Positions 41,785 through 53,256 of a stretch of 64,000 bases of DNA are shown here, piece after piece. The number at the start of each line of letters is the position of its first letter. Positions within the stretch are counted from its first letter, which is position 1. The stretch comes from Sycon ciliatum (lineage: Eukaryota; Porifera; Calcarea; Leucosolenida; Sycettidae). The notes under the pieces are model-generated. The model was not told where the DNA came from and searched no databases. It saw only the letters and a list, made by a program, of their open reading frames with translations. The position numbers and the translations under genes were made by a program. The stretch spans positions 34,969,720 through 35,033,719 of the forward strand of contig NC_088645.1 of assembly GCF_964019385.1 (NCBI RefSeq), written 5' to 3'.

Positions 41785-44700
41785 ATGGACGTATCCAAGA
41801 GAACACCGCGGAATAGTGACAGTGACCCTCCCCGCCTTCAGGTGAGTACATTTTCATTCCTTCAAACAAGGTTCTCAGCGACTGCTTTTATTGAGTATTC
41901 AAACGTCATCTGACTCTCATGAGTTTGAGGCTTTGCTTTTTTTCTTCTTCATATCTTGCACTCTGCTGCCGTGTATTTTATGTTCCAAAATGGCTCGTGG
42001 GAAGATGTTGTCACCAATAAGATATTTAGCAGTTGCGTGTCAGTTATCTGGTGCCCTCGAGATCGAATGCTTTTGAATAAATGAATAATCTTGGTTACTG
42101 ACACTATGTAGATAATGACCATCTTGTGCTTACACTTGAAAGGGAATGTGCACCATACGTAGTTTGGTGCAGTATTACTCCTTTGCTAGTTTTAGAGTTA
42201 GATGGTCAATGTGCTCATCTCCATGTACATGACATGTACATTGTACTGAATCTGCGAACAGAACTGTTGCGTAATTTGTGGGCTCATCAGCGCAGCACAG
42301 AGATAATGAGACCGAACGTGATAGCAATGAAATCATAAATTTTCAAAGGCCAGACATTGTATAAAGACTGACTTGTAAGAGCGAGTCGTATAACGGCAAC
42401 GTTCACGATGCCCCATTTTCACATTTACACTGGAAGTAGGCCTGCAAATTTTACAGTGCAAATGAACTATCAGTGTACTGTTGGAGAACAAACTGGCAGG
42501 ATGACTGAACAGCGACACAGGCGACTTGCAACTGTAGATCCGTATCTCCGACGCTAGCAACTGGTATAACTGCACTGAGGGTGAGTAAACACAAGCGGAT
42601 GTAGTTGATTCTGATGATCTCCTTGCGTTTGTTTGTTTTTCATGGTTCAATCATAGGAGCGTGGCGTTCAAGGTCTAAGAAATTTATTGTCGAAGAACGC
42701 GTTAGCCCAGTCACACGTACCGCTGAATCCAAATGCAGCGCCATTTGTTCCTCGCGTACTGAGAGCACCGGACCTACCTACGGTAAGCTACCACACCATT
42801 GATCATATCAACCCATGTAGTCTTAGCCATAAAATACACCACATCCATCGCCTCTTGTATGCTCATAAAATTCACATCTTATCTATTTGAAACGAAACTC
42901 ATATTGATAGCAGTATACATAACTCCAGCGTGCATATTCCAGGCTATAATCTGTACCGCAGAGACCTAGATTAACAGGTTGGTGGAGTTTACCTTTACGT
43001 CCATTCTGACATTCACTCAGTGTCAGTACCAGTTGCTGACTCAGGAGTGGAGTGCTTGTTTGTCCGTGTACGTATTAGCGCCAAAGGCCACGGAATTTGT
43101 TGTGTGCAGTGTGTACCGTTCACCCAGTACTGCTGTTCATTTTTCGGACCTGTACAGCCAGCATCTTGAGGTCGTAACAAGCAGCGACTGTAGACTTATT
43201 GTGCTTGGAGATTTCAACACTGATGTGCCACACCCTACACCCACTAGTAAAAATCATTATAAGTGCAGGTCCAAGTCTAGAAATGACTATAGCGTAGATG
43301 CCAGCACGTATTCCACTCTCTACGCCGAAATTTGGTTTGGTTATGTGACCAATGATGCCCTGTCTACAATATGCGTATGCAGTAGTAGTATGTATAGCAG
43401 ACCAAAGACACACACACACAATACACACACACATACACACACACACACAGAGTAACACACATCCACACACAAAAACACAAAACAGATACACACACTGACA
43501 CACTCACACATACACACACAGTCACACACACACACACACACACACACACAACCATACACTCACACGCACACACACACACTCACACACATACACGCACGCG
43601 CATACACACTCAAACCCACAAACACACACAAACACACACTCCTGTTTGCTTTGGTTTTTATTATTCCATTTCGCTGCCTCAACAATACAAAGTACACTAA
43701 AGTCTTGTTCAGTGTACTTTCGCAACAATACACATGCAAAAAGGCGTTATATGCAAATGCAGGATATGTACATGACTGTATAAATTATAATCTATGAGTA
43801 CTTCTGCATAGTTCTGCACAGTTTTGACTGATATCATGAGGGTAAGAGAATCACTGTCAATATGACGTCATCGCAACCAATGTGGTAAAGTGATGCACTG
43901 AATTTCGACTGGGTCACTGAATTGCCTGTCTTTGCCCCTTTGTTTTCTCTTGAATGTCGTAGAAACAAGCGTCAGATGGTGATGTTGGAGCATCAACTGG
44001 GTCACAGCCATCAAGTCTAACTTCTACCATATCCTCGAGACAACTCCAGTCTGCGGGGAATGCTCGTTGTCGTCTCCCGCCAAAAGGACCCGGAAGATGC
44101 CGAGCACAGCCTCCAAACATGGCTGGTGCTGGGAATGGTGGAGCATCAACAGGGCCGCCTACTACCGCATATGGACGAATGACGTTGACTCCCACCGACC
44201 AACCTGGATCTAAGCAGAAGATGAGGGATAGTGATAGTGATTCGTTGCAGAGTGCCTCATTTCCATCGAGTGAGTCGCCGTCCCTTCAGGCCAGAAAGAA
44301 GCCTGAATCCAATCGGTTTGCAGGGCTTCGGAGTGCGCTACTCGGCCTTGTAACTGAAATACACGCCAAGAACGAAACCTTGAAAGAGAGGCAACTCCAG
44401 TCTGCGGGGAATGCTCGTTGTCGTCTCCCGCCAAAAGGACGCGGAAGAGGCCGAGCACAGCCTCCAAACATGGCTGGTGCTGGAAATGGTGGAGCATCAA
44501 CAGGGCCGCCTACTACCGCATATGTACGAATGACGTTGACTCCCACCGACCAACCTGGATCTAAGCAGAAGATGAGGGATAGTGATAGTGACTCGTTGCA
44601 GACTGCGTTGTTCCCATCGAGTGAGTCGCCGTCCCTTCAGGCCAGAAAGAAGCCTGAATCCAATCGCTTTGCAGGGCTTCAAGGTGCGTTACTCGGCATT

Positions 44701-44829
44701 GTCAATGAGGTACACGCGAAGAACGAAACCCTGAAAAAGGGCCAGTCCGCACTGTTTTCTGGACATGTGCAAGTGATGAGTAAGCCGAACAGGACTCCCA
44801 CCGAACAACCCGGGCACAACCAAAGCTGA
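41785..44829 (+). CDS. Type-1 gene B: PAM2-containing, Ser/Gly/Arg-rich protein (3 coding exons)
   Basis: Exon 1 is 41785-41841 (MDVSKRTPRNSDSDPPRLQ, donor GTGAGT). Exon 2 is 42657-42782 (acceptor AATCATAG, donor GGTAAGC; starts ERGVQGLRNLLSKNA and contains LNPNAAPFVP). Exon 3 is 43963-44829 (acceptor GAATGTCGTAG). All are phase 0, giving 349 residues. Exon 3 contains an in-frame 351-nt duplication (44041 and 44392): each copy has QSAGNARCRLPPKGRGRGRA, MAGAGNGGASTGPPTTAY, SDSDSLQ and a helical RFAGL-x7-LGLVTEIHAKNE end. The PKGRGR motifs recall RGR/AT-hook-type nucleic-acid binding. Exon 2 is partly LINE-derived. PAM2 predicts binding to poly(A)-binding protein. Otherwise unknown. Confidence 0.6.
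42701..43268 (+). mobile_element. LINE-C fragment: PAM2 + APE N-terminus, partly exonised
   Basis: One frame runs from the PAM2 motif (LNPNAAPFVP) straight through the gene B donor into VSYHTIDHINPCSLSHKIHH and LLYAHKIHILSI, then after a TGA into THIDSSIHNSSVHIPGYNLY, the APE domain start. Further on are LYVHSDIHSVSVPVADS, VVCSVYRSPSTAV and LIVLGDFNTDV, in a shifted frame. Alignment to gene C, which lacks this block, places the insertion between AAGAACGC (to 42700) and GTCCAAGTCTAG (from 43269). It is a third LINE family, distinct from LINE-A and LINE-B. Confidence 0.75.
43405..43640. repeat. (CA)n microsatellite
   Basis: About 235 bp of interrupted CA repeats in the second intron of gene B, in the same intron as the TG/CA tracts of copies A and C. 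Nested open frames are artefacts. Confidence 0.9.
43863..43870. promoter_or_regulatory. CRE-like TGACGTCA in intron, 93 nt before body exon
   Basis: A perfect palindrome, 93 nt upstream of the exon 3 start, as in the other bodies. Confidence 0.45.
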
Positions 44830-44835
44830 AGTACA

Positions 44836-45484
44836 GATGTGTCCGACCAGCCTGAATCAGTATAATACGCAAAGCAGTGATGTTATAATCTCTCGCCGGC
44901 CGAGCGGAGCGAGTGAGGCGGTGAAATGATTTCTCGCGCACCATGTGAATGTGGAATCTAATGTGTTCTCTTTTTGTTGCTGTTCTTTTTGCCTGACTCC
45001 TTCAGTCAATGTTTTGTGCCTCACCAGTGTCTACACCCTCCCACCCTTCATGTCTGCCCATCTTCTTCCATTTCTTTATTGGCTGTAGATATGTTGTGCC
45101 TGTTTTCACGCTGCCATGTTGCCACTTGGGGTTATACACCCGGTTTTTTCCCTCATTCGTGCGTCTGTCGGCGCGAGGTTTTTTTCCCGGCTGGCTCGGT
45201 CCAGAGAAATTAATCTGACGGTCCCAAGTGGTGCTTGTCCTGGCTCTTTTATGTAAGCTGAATGTACTCATTCTTTCCTCCTGGGGTCTGTCCCCCTGTT
45301 GCTGCTCCTAGTTTTCTTCTGCATCACAGTTCACGTCTGGCTGCGGCCTACTACCATCACTCTGTGTGCTCCTATCGCTGTTGTCTGGGTCCATGTCGCT
45401 ATGTCGGTGTATGTGGAGCGAGAAGAGATGAAAACTAGAAAAACTGCCACTGAAGGTACTAAGGACCAAGCAGACTGCATATAG
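44836..45484 (+). other. Type-1 gene B 3' region with TM-coding ORF
   Basis: Orthologous to 9850-9165 and 56094-56793. The frame 45009-45218 (GCRYVVPVFTLPCCHLGLYT) follows an acceptor-like CTGACTCCTTCAG. The frame 45299-45484 encodes LLLVFFCITVHVWL and then VYVEREEMKTRKTATEGTKD. A GC-rich inverted phrase GGCCGAGCGGAGCGAGTGAG is at 44900. The first short frame after the body is closed early here, so coding status is uncertain. Confidence 0.35.
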
Positions 45485-46082
45485 GAAGTGTCTTCCACGC
45501 CTCCAGCAATGTCATCTATTTAGACAAGCAACCATACTGCTGTACTCTAGCCAGCAGACCACGCCATCAGGGGCATGCCAGTTTCCAGATTTGTCTGAAC
45601 GGCATAATTGGTTACCACTAATGTGCAAATGGAATCAAATTCCAGACTATTTGTCCAGGTCTGTTTACTGTCACCTGTGACTATTGATGCATGTCTATTC
45701 CTAGCTATGTGTTGATTACCAAGCTGTTTCTGGGTTTGCGCTCTGCTACCAGCGAATGAAAAAGGACGAAAGAAAAGAATGCATCAGCGGGGTGAAATTT
45801 TATCACTGTGTTGACCGTGGTTGGGAACGGCGAGATAAGCTAGCAAAAGAGGCGAGCCTGCCTACAAGGTGGCATGACATTTAACATGGTCTATGAACTG
45901 TCTAATATTGGATATTGCTTTCATTTTCATGGGCAGCTGGGGCCAATACGAGTATGCAGAGAAAATAGGAGATTTGGTAAGCATAGTTGACAAAGCTCTG
46001 GGAAGTACTATGCCATTGCGAGTGTCCCGTGCGAAAGTAAACCAATGACTTGCTGAGATGTTCAGGGACACTGTTCAGTTAA
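45485..46082. other. Type-1 distal 3' sequence, no ORF
   Basis: Matches 56794-57250 (AAATTCCAGACTATTTGTCC, GCTGTTTCTG, GGCGAGATAAGCTAGCAAAA), so it belongs to the duplicated cassette. No coding signal. Confidence 0.5.
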
Positions 46083-47108
46083 GGTGGCAGACTACCCAAA
46101 AATTCGCTGAAAAATCGAATTTGTAAATTAATATTGAGTGCTAGGTCAGTTGAAAGAGCATGAATAGCTGCAAATTCTCTGAAAATTGTGTCCCGATCTG
46201 ACCGGCCGTTCAAGAGTTATGGCCCCTGGCAAGGAAAGATTTTTTTGTTGCACGCTGTCATTTGTTGGCAGAACTGTATTTGAATGTGAGCAGACCTTGC
46301 GCAACTTGTCGTATCATGGAAACACATGAAAGTGTGCAGAATTTTGCTCCAAGTCCAAAAAATCAGGTATTTGAGCCACGTATTGGGCTGCACGGCGGCG
46401 GGCGAAGCCCGCCGCTGTGCAGCAGAACTTTTGCCAGCACCCTTGTGACGTTGCAGATATGTGGCTTGATTATTGTAGTTGACGTTGATTTAGTGACTTT
46501 GGCAAGTTTGAGTCGCGTCAAGAAGTCAGGTAGGATTCAATACTAGGCAGTAGTGAAACGTGAGTGGTAGTCTTTGCCGGCTTCTGAGGGTATCCTGGAT
46601 TTGGTGTGCAGCGCTGTGGAAATAGCTTGCTGTGGAGGTCCCAGCACTGGATGTTGTATCAAAGGTACGATCTCGTAGCACGTGCTAAACCTAAAAAAAT
46701 TCAAAAATTGACTTGGGTCTGTGGGAGTGTGTGAGAGAACGCCCACTCGTTCCGTTGTGACAGATTCCAGGGCCTCGTTCAGGGGCCCTACCCCATCACC
46801 CATGGCTGCTTCTGGACTTGTTCTAGGTTTGAGTCTCGCGCACGAACAGAACGAGCACGAAAATGTGAAAAAATTATAAATGCATTTGTTTGGCTCCTGG
46901 GTGGCTCGCACACCGTGGCACTATGCAGGAAATTTGAGTTTTTCCGGCCTGGAAAGCCTGTCAGTGAGGCGCAAGAACTTGTAAATCATGTACTGAGGGC
47001 CAGCATCGTGGCAGGAGTGTGTGGTCAAAATTTCACTCAAATCCATTGAGAAACACCAAAGTTACGGTCAATTGAATGCCATATGAAATTTATGGGTAGG
47101 CTGCCCCC
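46083..47108 (-). mobile_element. TTAA-element family T1, copy in cassette B (1026 bp)
   Basis: Left end GGTGGCAGACTACCCAAAAA after TTAA (46079-46082). Right end TGGGTAGGCTGCCCCC followed by GTAA, a damaged TTAA. Inverted relative to the copy at 62066. It contains GCGGGCGAAGCCCGC near 46399. No transposase frame. Confidence 0.8.
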
Positions 47109-47329
47109 GTAAAATACGATGGACCAGAACGCATGACTGTTTTGGCGACAGGATAGGGATGGGGCTGGTGGATGCCAAGCTATAGATCAGTAGAGGGGAA
47201 AAGAGAGGGTTTACAAAAAATAATTTTCAACACACGTTCATGATGTATTTCTAGTGCATGTACAGGAGATTTACTAAGCAAGAAATGCAAAGCAGTGGCC
47301 CCGTACAGAAAGATAGGAAGAAGGGAGCA

Positions 47330-48110
47330 TTTATAAAAGAGAGCGTGATCGTGAAGAAGCTGCTGCCCTGGATGCCTCATTCAGATCATCCACAGGTAGC
47401 ACCCCAGGCTCCAGACCCAAGTTTTCCGAAATCGCTGTGTATGCGCAGAGCCAGCGTGACACACACTCATCTGTACAAGCTATTGCCAGTGTGGACGTGA
47501 ACGCCGGGTGTATGTCGCAGCCACCCAGTGAAACGTCGTCGACATAAATCCTGTACAGTGTAACATGTAATACCTCCTCGAGACAAATCCAGTCTGTGGG
47601 GAACGCTCGTCGTCATCTTCCGCCAAAAGGACGCGGAAGGGCCCGAGTTCAGCTGTCCAGTAAGGCTGTTGTTGGTAATAATGGAGCATCAACTGGGAGA
47701 AAAACAGTGTGTATGGAGGATTGACCAGGGATCCCTTGGAATATGTAGGGCCTATAGCAATGACCTCAGTCAAATCCGAAGTTGAGATGGCTACCAAGCC
47801 TGAAACTTTTATATCTCCCAAGCCTGAACCAGTGATTGTAGTAGGTAGAGATGAGAACTGTTCATCATTATACCGTAGTAAGCTAGACAAGGTGAACCAT
47901 AGAAGCGCGTTGCAGAGAGAGTCGTTTCAAGCCAGTGGTTCACCTGCCTCCCAGACGAGAAAGAAGTCCTATTGATTAAATCTCTTTGCTTTGCAGGGTT
48001 TCAGAGTGCACCAGTCGGTCTTCTGAAGAACGTACACGCCAAGAACCATACCTTGCAACGAGGTGAGCCAAAACTCTTGTCAGGTAAGGTGACCGTGGTG
48101 CCTAAGTGTG
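47330..48110 (+). pseudogene. Type-2 body F, decayed and shortened
   Basis: Recognisable pieces: REREEAAALDASFRSSTGST-like coding at 47335-47400, SSRQIQSVGNARRHLPPKGR near 47580, VVGNNGASTGRKTVCM near 47670, then a frame 47709-47975 with KPETFISPKPEPVIVVGRDE and SQTRKKSY, then the GFQSAPVGLLKNVHAKNHTL tail before GTAAGG. Stops and frame changes separate them. The N-terminal coiled-coil start is missing. Confidence 0.55.
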
Positions 48111-48300
48111 TAGCCTAGCTAAGCCAGACAGTCCACTCACCCTGATCAACGTGGTAATCAGAGGCCAGATAAGAAGCCAAAGAGGCTCGTAATTCTTAAT
48201 GATTCATTGTCGGCTGCAAATATGGCATCTGGTGTGTTCTATATGGTCGTTTGTTTTCTTGACATCTTCAGTCAGTTATGAATCTCAACAGTGTCCCTGC
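48111..48300 (+). other. Type-2 3' region, copy F
   Basis: Contains GTGGTAATCAGAGGCCAGAT and an acceptor-like TTCTTGACATCTTCAG followed by TCAGTTATGAATCTCAACAG, orthologous to copy D (minus strand) and to the flipped segment in copy E. A short frame with a hydrophobic stretch (LVCSIWSFVFLTSSVSYESQ) is open here. Confidence 0.4.
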
Positions 48301-49860
48301 CCTCCCGACTTTCATTTCTGTGCATCTTATCATTACGCGCAGCTGAATACGATGGATGTGCCAATGAAGACCATGGAAGACGTGCCCAGGTGCTGACAAC
48401 AAGCAGCGGACAAGACAGACTGGAAGAAACTGTGCAGCTCGACACCCGAGTAGAAATCAGTATCAGCAGCTACTACACCTTGCTGATGATGCTCACAACA
48501 CCGAGGCGGAAAAACACTGGATTTCTTAATTTAGTGCTCTACTACGCGAAATAAGAATAACAGTTATAAAACAGGTCGCGTAATGAAGCAGCATAACGAT
48601 AGATGTGCAAAGGCATGATGCCTGGTCCGCTTCTGTCCTGGGTTCACTACCCCGTGCGTTGCAGCCGCGAACAAAACCAGCTCAGGCTGAGAGTTCCCTC
48701 CATGATTGCTTAGGCGAAATGTGCTATTATTAGTATTATTTTATACAAAAGAGAAAGACCAAGGAACTACAAGGAGCTACAAGTTACGCTATACTGTCCA
48801 CGTACACGACCAGTTACTAAACAATTAGCTCATGCGCTAACATTGCACGACACTGACCGACGGTACTGACGTTCTACAACTAACTCGCTAACAGCGCTCT
48901 TGCACATCTTGGATGCGCACTCCTACAGCCTTCCAACGTGGAAGGTTCTAAGTTATAGAAATAACAAAAGGAGGAGAAGTTGAGCGCAACCAAGATAAGC
49001 ACGAGCTGAAAGTCTCAGCTGTGAACGACGTTGGCGGATGTATATGCATGTCGATGACGATACTGGCAAGATCATTGGACAATACGGTCAAACCACGATT
49101 CAAGAACGCAAAGCAACATTCCACAGAACTTGTGTAGCTCAAAAGATGCAAAGATCAATAAAAGGGGAAGCTATGCAAACGAGAATCATGAAAAACCAAC
49201 CGCCTCGGTCAAACAGCACTGTACTTCGACTATGAAAATTTAGATGGACAATAAGCAGCGGTAACAAGCAGCAGGTTCACACGACGATCATTTCGCCGGA
49301 TAGATAAAGATGGCTCATCAGGTGTGCAGGAATGGATTCAGATGGAAAGCCAAGGTTTAATTTATACAAAAGAGAAAGACCAAGGCACTACAAGTTACGC
49401 TATACTGTCCACCTACACGATCAGTTACTAAACAATCAGCTCATGCGATAACATTGCACGACACTGACCGACGGTACTCGCCACTACGTTCTACAACTAA
49501 CTGGCTAACAGCGCTCTAGCACATATTGGATGCGCACTCCAACAGCCTTCCAACTAACTGTTACTTGGTAGGTTTTAAGTTATGGAAATAACATAAGGAG
49601 TGTTGGAGGTCGCATCCAAGATGTCACGCACAACGCGTGAACCTTTCGTAGTGTGTTGACGGGGCAGAGCCAAGAAAAGGAGTTGTAAAATATCAGTATT
49701 TCAGTAATCCAGGGGACAAACATATTTTAGTAGATCTGCTCTGTTTCGGTCGCGTTTTGGGCAGATCTTTGTAGCAACTTTCGTTTCTCGAACCCGGACG
49801 GTTGACAGTTTACGACTCTTCGTTGTGCGCAACCTCTATAGTGAAATGAACTTTACTTAC
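48301..49860. repeat. No gene; direct duplication of ~200 bp
   Basis: 48748-48945 and 49358-49562 are direct copies (ATACAAAAGAGAAAGACCAA, GTTACGCTATACTGTCCAC, GCACGACACTGACCGACGGT). The related CAGCCTTCCAAC phrase also occurs near 40280 and 63262. No convincing coding region. Confidence 0.6.
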
Positions 49861-49917
49861 AAGACGCCCAGGATGGCTATTATCGATTCTGCGCGTTGGT
49901 CTCTCCCTCTACTGTTT
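49861..49917 (-). pseudogene. Type-2 first exon, copy F (dead)
   Basis: The minus strand aligns over 57 nt with the intact exon at 40667-40611 (RERPTRRIDNSHPGRL) and keeps a GTAAGT donor, but the ATG is replaced by AAA and a TAG follows. It is in the same position and orientation relative to body F as in the other cassettes. Confidence 0.55.
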
Positions 49918-50947
49918 TTGTGGTGTTTTCGAGACACGGTTAGCAGTTCGGCTTCTTTAGTGATGTATGTATATTCCTACGGCATCACTGGTTTCTACAA
50001 ATGTGCAAGTGGAATCAAATTCCAGACTATCTGTCCAGGTCTGCTGAGGAAGCACTCTTGTTTGTTGTACTGTTCTAGGGATTGAGCGACCCTGATCTGT
50101 CATCTGTGACTAGTAATGTATGTACATTCTTAGATATGTGTTCATTACCAAGCTGTTTCTGTGTTAGCGCTCTGCTACCACAAAATTAGGCTTCTTTTCT
50201 CTTTTCTCTTCACATTCTTCTACTAGTGTTTACATTATTCCTGTTCACACACACCCATAGTACATTTTATGCATTTTCTGCTGGAGATACACACATCAGG
50301 GTATCATAATGTTCATTTTTATTTTATATTTAATTTCACCGTCAATTGGCTGAGGACAATGCAAAGGAGGGGGCGTTAGCAAGCCGAGGCAAGAGAAGAA
50401 AAAAGAAAGGAAGGAAAGAATGCATCAGCGGGGGGAGAAATTTTTCACTGGGTTGACCATTGTGGGGAGCGGCGAGATAAGCTAGTAAAAGAGACGAACG
50501 AGCCTACAACGTGGCACGACATTTTAACATTGTCTATGAACTGTGTAACTGCATAATTCTGCAATTTTTTCAGCAATGCGAAAAGCATATACATGTATTC
50601 ACGAAAATGTAGGCATAATCCGTCAAGGCCTAACGGTCGGTGTGTAGAGGGCGAGTCTACTGTTTTTGACGTGTTTTCGAGACACGGTTAGCAGTTCGGC
50701 TTCTGAGTCCTGACGCAAAGATAGACGTGTGAGGTAACCCTAGTTGGAATCTTACCGTTTCGTTCTCCCGCTAAAAAGAGCTTTCTATCGCCGAAACGGT
50801 ACCAAACTGATGGTATTTTGGGTTTGGGGTACGAGTGCCGTTGGATCTAGCGCGTGAACTGTAAAATGCAATGTCTACACACACAAAAAAAGGTGCAGGC
50901 CGACCGTCGGAAATAGCGTGAACGGTAAAATGCTAACCATGTCAGCC
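49918..50947. repeat. Cassette remnants, no gene
   Basis: 49985-50170 and 50410-50530 match the type-1 distal 3' region. A ~34-bp phrase (TTTTCGAGACACGGTTAGCA) occurs at about 49925 and 50670. GCGAAAAGCATA and GGCATAATCCG near 50578-50626 recall the repeat at 22.8-23.2 kb. Confidence 0.5.
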
Positions 50948-51925
50948 CTACCCGGTGAGAGCTGGCGTCCACCAGGGCAGCATCCTGGGACCGACACTGT
51001 TCATCCTGTACACAAATGACGCCGAGGACCATCTCCCTCCTGGAATGGACCTCGCAGCATATGCCGATGCCACTACGCTCTTCATCTTCATCACCTCAAG
51101 AGTGTCCATACCTGGCAGCTCTACTATCATGCAACAGGGTGTGGATGCACTGTCTCGCTGGGGCGTGGAGTGGAAGATCAAATTTGAGCCCTCCAGTCCA
51201 AGACCCAAGCCATGACAATCGCACATCATCGCCAGCCTTGGCAGCTCCCGGGAACCACTTTCGACGCTACGCCAGTCAGCGAGGCAGGCCACCTGAAGCT
51301 CCTGGGCGTCACCTTTGTCTCCCAGCTGACATATGCGCAGCACATCCACACGATCAACTCCAGAGCACAGCAACGCCTAGGCTTCCTGCGGAAGGCCTCT
51401 GCTATCCTAGAGCCCCCTGGCCGACTCCGAGCCTACAATGGGTTTGATCGACTTGTGCTGGAGTACTGTCCCCTGGTCTGGCTTGGTGCGCCACCTTCAC
51501 ACTTGGCCAAGCTAGACCAGATCCAGTGACGAGCCATCCACATCATCGGCTCCTGGCTCCCTAGTCGATCTCTGCGGCGGACAGTGGCCTCGCTTGCATA
51601 CTTGTACAAGCTATTCTGCCTAGATGCGGACAGCCCGCTAAAGAAGATCCTCCCCCCTGGTGCCCAACGTCGACCTCAGGACATACAGCCCACCCGCGTG
51701 TCTGCTCAGCCTACGCACCCACACCAGCTATCGACTAACCTGCCAGCACGCACCCGAAACAGCTGTCTTCGGGCATTTCCTGCCAGCGCTGTGCAGACAT
51801 GGAATGCTCTGCCCCAAAGCATACTGCTGAGACCCCCACACCTGGAGGGCCTGCAAGCCTTTAAGTGCCGTGTCCACCGTCACCTCCAGCTGCACCACTG
51901 GAGCTGGGCGACTGAGAGCCTCTAG
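50948..51925 (+). pseudogene. LINE-E: RT palm to C-terminus fragment
   Basis: The frame starting near 50955 reads GVHQGSILGPTLFILYTNDA and AAYADATTLF, so the catalytic YADD is changed to YADA. A frameshift near 51190-51215 leads to the frame of HLKLLGVTFVSQLTYAQHI, LVLEYCPLVWLGAPP, then a TGA at 51527-51529, then VASLAYLYKLFC and WNALPQSIL. It differs clearly from LINE-A and LINE-B. 5'-truncated inside the RT, no endonuclease, inactive. Confidence 0.85.
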
Positions 51926-52190
51926 CAGACCTCTCACACCCACCTCAGCCGTAGTGCACACACCGCGTCTGAGACAGTGTCTTTATTGAAGTTTTTTCGC
52001 TAGCTTATAATAATTATACTCTCCCTCGCTCTATGTTGCGGCACAGTAGCTCCCTTGTTCATGTAATAGCTGGCCTACAGTAACAATAATTATTATGACT
52101 TTGCCGGCCAAATAGCTGAGGCTGAATTCACCTCACCAATCATCTCATATTTCCAATGTTCCTTTTATTTTACTTTAACAATTTCGCAAC
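51926..52190. other. LINE-E 3' flank, no gene
   Basis: AT-rich with AATAATTAT words. No structure beyond a likely 3' UTR. Confidence 0.35.
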
Positions 52191-52191
52191 C

Positions 52192-52518
<327 letters not shown>

Positions 52519-53153
52519 CCCCACCCACTCTTGGTGCGTCTAGGTGGCTATGAAGTCGAGACCCTAGGTCGGCGGAGCTCCCTAAACCTCACCACCACGC
52601 CACGATTCAGGTTGTGCGTGTTTCCCCTAGCTGCATCTCATGTTTGGCATTAAGTGGTCTTTGTAAAAATAAAAAATAAAATGTCTAGTGACGCTTAGAA
52701 TCTGCACGTTAATGTACATTGACGCGACTATAGCGAACGTCAAGATACGTGACGTCACCACATCCCCCTACGCCCTAGGATTAAGGGTGGCCACATCATG
52801 CGAATTATTGTGTCCAAAATTAAAATTCAAAAAGCGAAAAAAACTGTCAAAATGTTTTAAGAAAATTCACAAAATCTCCCAAAATACAGAAAAAATTCGA
52901 TCCGTTGCCATCGTTTTTACAGTACATGTACTCGTACCCAATAGTTCCAAAAAAATCCACAAACTGCTTATCATGTGTGTCTGTCTGCTTCCAAATTCGG
53001 GGATGGGTGTCAAAAGATCAAAGGTCAAAGGTGTGTGTATTTGAAAGTACTGTTTTCACATGTCAAACTTGGTAATATAATTATTGAGCAGCACATGTAC
53101 TCTCTTGGTGTGACAAAAATAATTGAAAACATTTTTTGGACAAGCCTACCTAG
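52519..53153. other. No gene seen
   Basis: AAAATAAAAAATAAAATG at 52666-52683 may be the 3' end of an old retroelement. GACGCTTAGAATCTGCACGT near 52690 matches promoter sequence of the type-1/type-2 pairs. No open frame with content. Confidence 0.35.
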
Positions 53154-53256
53154 GATCCCCATCACCAAACACACTTCGCATTACATGCATGATGCAGTCA
53201 TGATGGATCTGTTTTCTGAGAGGGTCAAGTGCAGCGCGAGCTGACATAGACTGCAA
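53154..53256 (-). other. Conserved divergent block, copy 3 of 3
   Basis: Minus strand: LQSMSARAALDPLRKQIHHD then CIMHVMRSVFGDGDPR. The type-2 first exon that should follow is not present next to it. Confidence 0.35.
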
